Position numbers and translations under genes: made by a program. From the NCBI GenBank assembly GCA_004352715.1, contig SCFE01000048.1, forward strand, positions 1,913,678 through 1,957,943: DNA of 44,266 bases, in the 5' to 3' direction. The number at the start of each line of letters is the position of its first letter. Positions within the stretch are counted from its first letter, which is position 1. The stretch comes from Hofstenia miamia (taxonomy: Eukaryota; Xenacoelomorpha; Acoela). The notes below the pieces were generated by a model that was not told where the DNA came from, ran no database searches, and saw only the letters and a program-made list of their open reading frames with translations. Below, piece by piece: positions 42,257-44,266 of the stretch.

Positions 42257-44266
42257 TCAAATGGAAGAGTAGGCGAAGTTGGAGAAGGGCTCAGCAAAGA
42301 GGAAAGCCATCAAAGATTTCTTGAAGCTCGGTGGCGGGGAAAAGAAATCAACCGCTGTTGGAGGGCTGCGAGTCAAGATGTAATTAGCAGCAGTACAAGC
42401 ACGATTGAAAACCAGTGAAGGGTGCGATGTTTCTTTGTACGACGAATGGAGAAAGCGACAACATCATCAGAGCGAGTGCAGCAGGACTTAATGAAATCAA
42501 AAGGATCAAGATCCAATTTGCGAGTCAGTAGTCGATTGAACAGAAGGAGATCACAGGCATGGAAGTAGAGTGACAGCGGGAGAGTGNNNNNNNNNNNNNN
42601 NNNNNNNNNNNNNNNNNNNNNNNNNNNNNNNNNNNNNNNNNNNNNNNNNNNNNNNNNNNNNNNNNNNNNNNNNNNNNNNNNNNNNNNNNNNNNNNNNNNN
42701 NNNNNNNNNNNNNNNNNNNNNNNNNNNNNNNNNNNNNNNNNNNNNNNNNNNNNNNNNNNNNNNNNNNNNNNNNNNNNNNNNNNNNNNNNNNNNNNNNNNN
42801 NNNNNNNNNNNNNNNNNNNNNNNNNNNNNNNNNNNNNNNNNNNNNNNNNNNNNNNNNNNNNNNNNNNNNNNNNNNNNNNNNNNNNNNNNNNNNNNNNNNN
42901 NNNNNNNNNNNNNNNNNNNNNNNNNNNNNNNNNNNNNNNNNNNNNNNNNNNNNNNNNNNNNNNNNNNNNNNNNNNNNNNNNNNNNNNNNNNNNNNNNNNN
43001 NNNNNNNNNNNNNNNNNNNNNNNNNNNNNNNNNNNNNNNNNNNNNNNNNNNNNNNNNNNNNNNNNNNNNNNNNNNNNNNNNNNNNNNNNNNNNNNNNNNN
43101 NNNNNNNNNNNNNNNNNNNNNNNNNNNNNNNNNNNNNNNNNNNNNNNNNNNNNNNNNNNNNNNNNNNNNNNNNNNNNNNNNNNNNNNNNNNNNNNNNNNN
43201 NNNNNNNNNNNNNNNNNNNNNNNNNNNNNNNNNNNNNNNNNNNNNNNNNNNNNNNNNNNNNNNNNNNNNNNNNNNNNNNNNNNNNNNNNNNNNNNNNNNN
43301 NNNNNNNNNNNNNNNNNNNNNNNNNNNNNNNNNNNNNNNNNNNNNGGGACAGGAGAAGAGATAGACGAGTTGATTTTGACACACTGGTGGCGATTGGTCA
43401 GGTAAGACTGGAACAGTTCGATGAAATCCACATCAAAACCAAATAAACGTAACTTGTCAAGCAGAATGGAATGAGGGAGGCGATCAAACGCTTTTGAGAT
43501 GTCAAGAAAGATAATACAACCAGGATCATTACTATCAGAATGAAAGTAACAGTTTTCGATCAGAGTGAGCAGGTTAGTAATCGTAGAGCGACCAGGAAGG
43601 TTGCCATGCTGAGAAGAAGAGATGAGGTGACGAATTTTTGGGAATACATAACGAAAAACAAGGCGTTCAAAGATGATAGACAGTCGAGATAGAATAGCTA
43701 TTGGGCGGTAGGACGTGACCTGCGAGGAGGGAAGCAAATTAGATTTTAACAGCGGAGAAATCCAAGATGTCTTCCAACAGGCGGGATAGCGCTTAGTAAA
43801 ACAAATGAAGGTTTCATGAATTACAAAGGAAGGAACACCGTCAAGACCAGACAACTTGCAAGATTTAAGCATGAGAGAAATATCATGAGCGCTGAAGACC
43901 ATATCACAAAGTTGGATTAGCGGGGAGGCAGCAGACGGACCAGGGCACATGGAGACAGGTACAGAGAAGTTATAGGCAAAATATGCATTGTACAGATCAG
44001 CTTTCTCCAGGTCAGAGTGAGCAGAAAGAAGGTTCCATCTCAAATTGGGGAGCTCAGGCTTGGAATGAAGAGAACGCAGGAAGGAATAAGAGTCTTGAAG
44101 AGAACCGGACGAGAAGCTGGACAGAAAAGAGACTTATCAAGTTCCATAAAATTGATAACATCTTCTGTGAGAGAAGCAAGCTTCGGAGTAGCAGTAGTAC
44201 CAGAATGGCGTTTGTAAGACTCCAATTTATTCAAGGAGTGCACAGTAAGGGACGAAAAATAGAAAG
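42257..44266 (-). pseudogene. LINE ORF2 (reverse transcriptase), partial, two frame breaks
   Basis: The visible motifs are PNLRWNLLSAHSDLEKADLY (about 44050-43990), SGLDGVPSFVIHE, SYRPIAILSRLSIIFERLV, SSQHGNLPGRSTITNLLTLI, IIFLDISKAFDRLPHSILLD and FQSYLTNRHQCVKINSSISS up to the gap; this is the usual start of a CR1/Jockey RT. The catalytic box lies in the gap. After it come FNRLLTRKLDLDPFDFIKSC and RRTKKHRTLHWF. A one-base indel in a T run (plus-strand A run 42418-42421) shifts frame, after which NRACTAANYILTR continues to TGA 42257-42259. Another frame change lies near 44080-44110. Confidence 0.88.
42587..43345. other. Assembly gap, 759 N, inside the LINE
   Basis: A run of 759 N that removes the catalytic core of the LINE reverse transcriptase, between INSSISSP and a C-terminal stretch. 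Confidence 0.98.

Larger units (their letters stand above)
42178..44266 (-). mobile_element. CR1/Jockey-like LINE, 3' part, running off the window
   Basis: On the minus strand the order is pre-RT region, RT N-terminal motifs, a gap over the RT core, C-terminal region, 3' UTR, AATAAA (42218-42213) and a (TTA)n tail (42209-42178). Such a microsatellite tail after an AATAAA is typical of several invertebrate LINEs. The 5' part with the endonuclease lies outside the window. Confidence 0.9.

Noticed and set aside
1-44266. CRISPR arrays, rRNA genes, tRNA genes, bacterial operons
   Set aside because: No regular direct-repeat array, no B-box-bearing tRNA and no rRNA-like block was seen. The sequence is eukaryotic.

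Overview
The window is AT-rich genomic DNA from a centriole-bearing animal, probably a non-vertebrate metazoan; I cannot place it further. The evidence is an intron-rich gene with GT..AG introns, several classes of metazoan transposon and no bacterial-style operons. Four runs of N (27262-28261, 28986-29902, 36456-37009, 42587-43345) are assembly gaps, three of them inside or at the edges of retroelements.

The only clear host gene is a minus-strand PCM1 (pericentriolar material 1, the centriolar-satellite scaffold). I could chain 21 consecutive exons from 26596 down to the stop codon at 7974-7976. They total 3840 coding bases (1279 residues plus stop), every junction keeps phase, and there is no internal stop. 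The 3' end is complete. The 5' end is not: the N-terminal part of the protein is not visible anywhere upstream to the window edge, because the region beyond 26.6 kb is filled with retrotransposons and gaps. Every one of the 21 acceptor sites is TAG rather than the usual CAG.

Layout. 1-2555: AT-rich DNA, then a decayed plus-strand CR1/Jockey-like LINE. 2556-7973: non-coding DNA with a clustered 14-bp motif, an array of palindromic decamers, a perfect-stem hairpin and a TA-flanked DNA transposon remnant. 7974-26596: PCM1, with a dead Tc1-like transposon (1.33 kb, IR/DR ends) in the intron between exons 17 and 18. 27262-36455: a minus-strand Ty3/gypsy-type LTR retrotransposon with gag, protease, reverse transcriptase, RNase H, integrase and an unrecognised third ORF. 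It carries a canonical -1 frameshift heptamer at the gag stop, and is inactivated by stops and indels. 37.4-38.26 kb: a second, older gypsy pol relic. 39.08-39.36 kb: an unrecognised Cys-rich relic. 42.18-44.27 kb: the 3' part of a minus-strand LINE ending in AATAAA and a (TTA)n tail.

The most unusual items are the gypsy element's third ORF (Arg-rich start overlapping pol, then a long open region of no recognised family), its U_UUA_AAU frameshift site, an in-frame 39-bp duplication inside its reverse transcriptase, the all-TAG acceptors of PCM1, and the clustered GTACAAAGCGCAAG motif.
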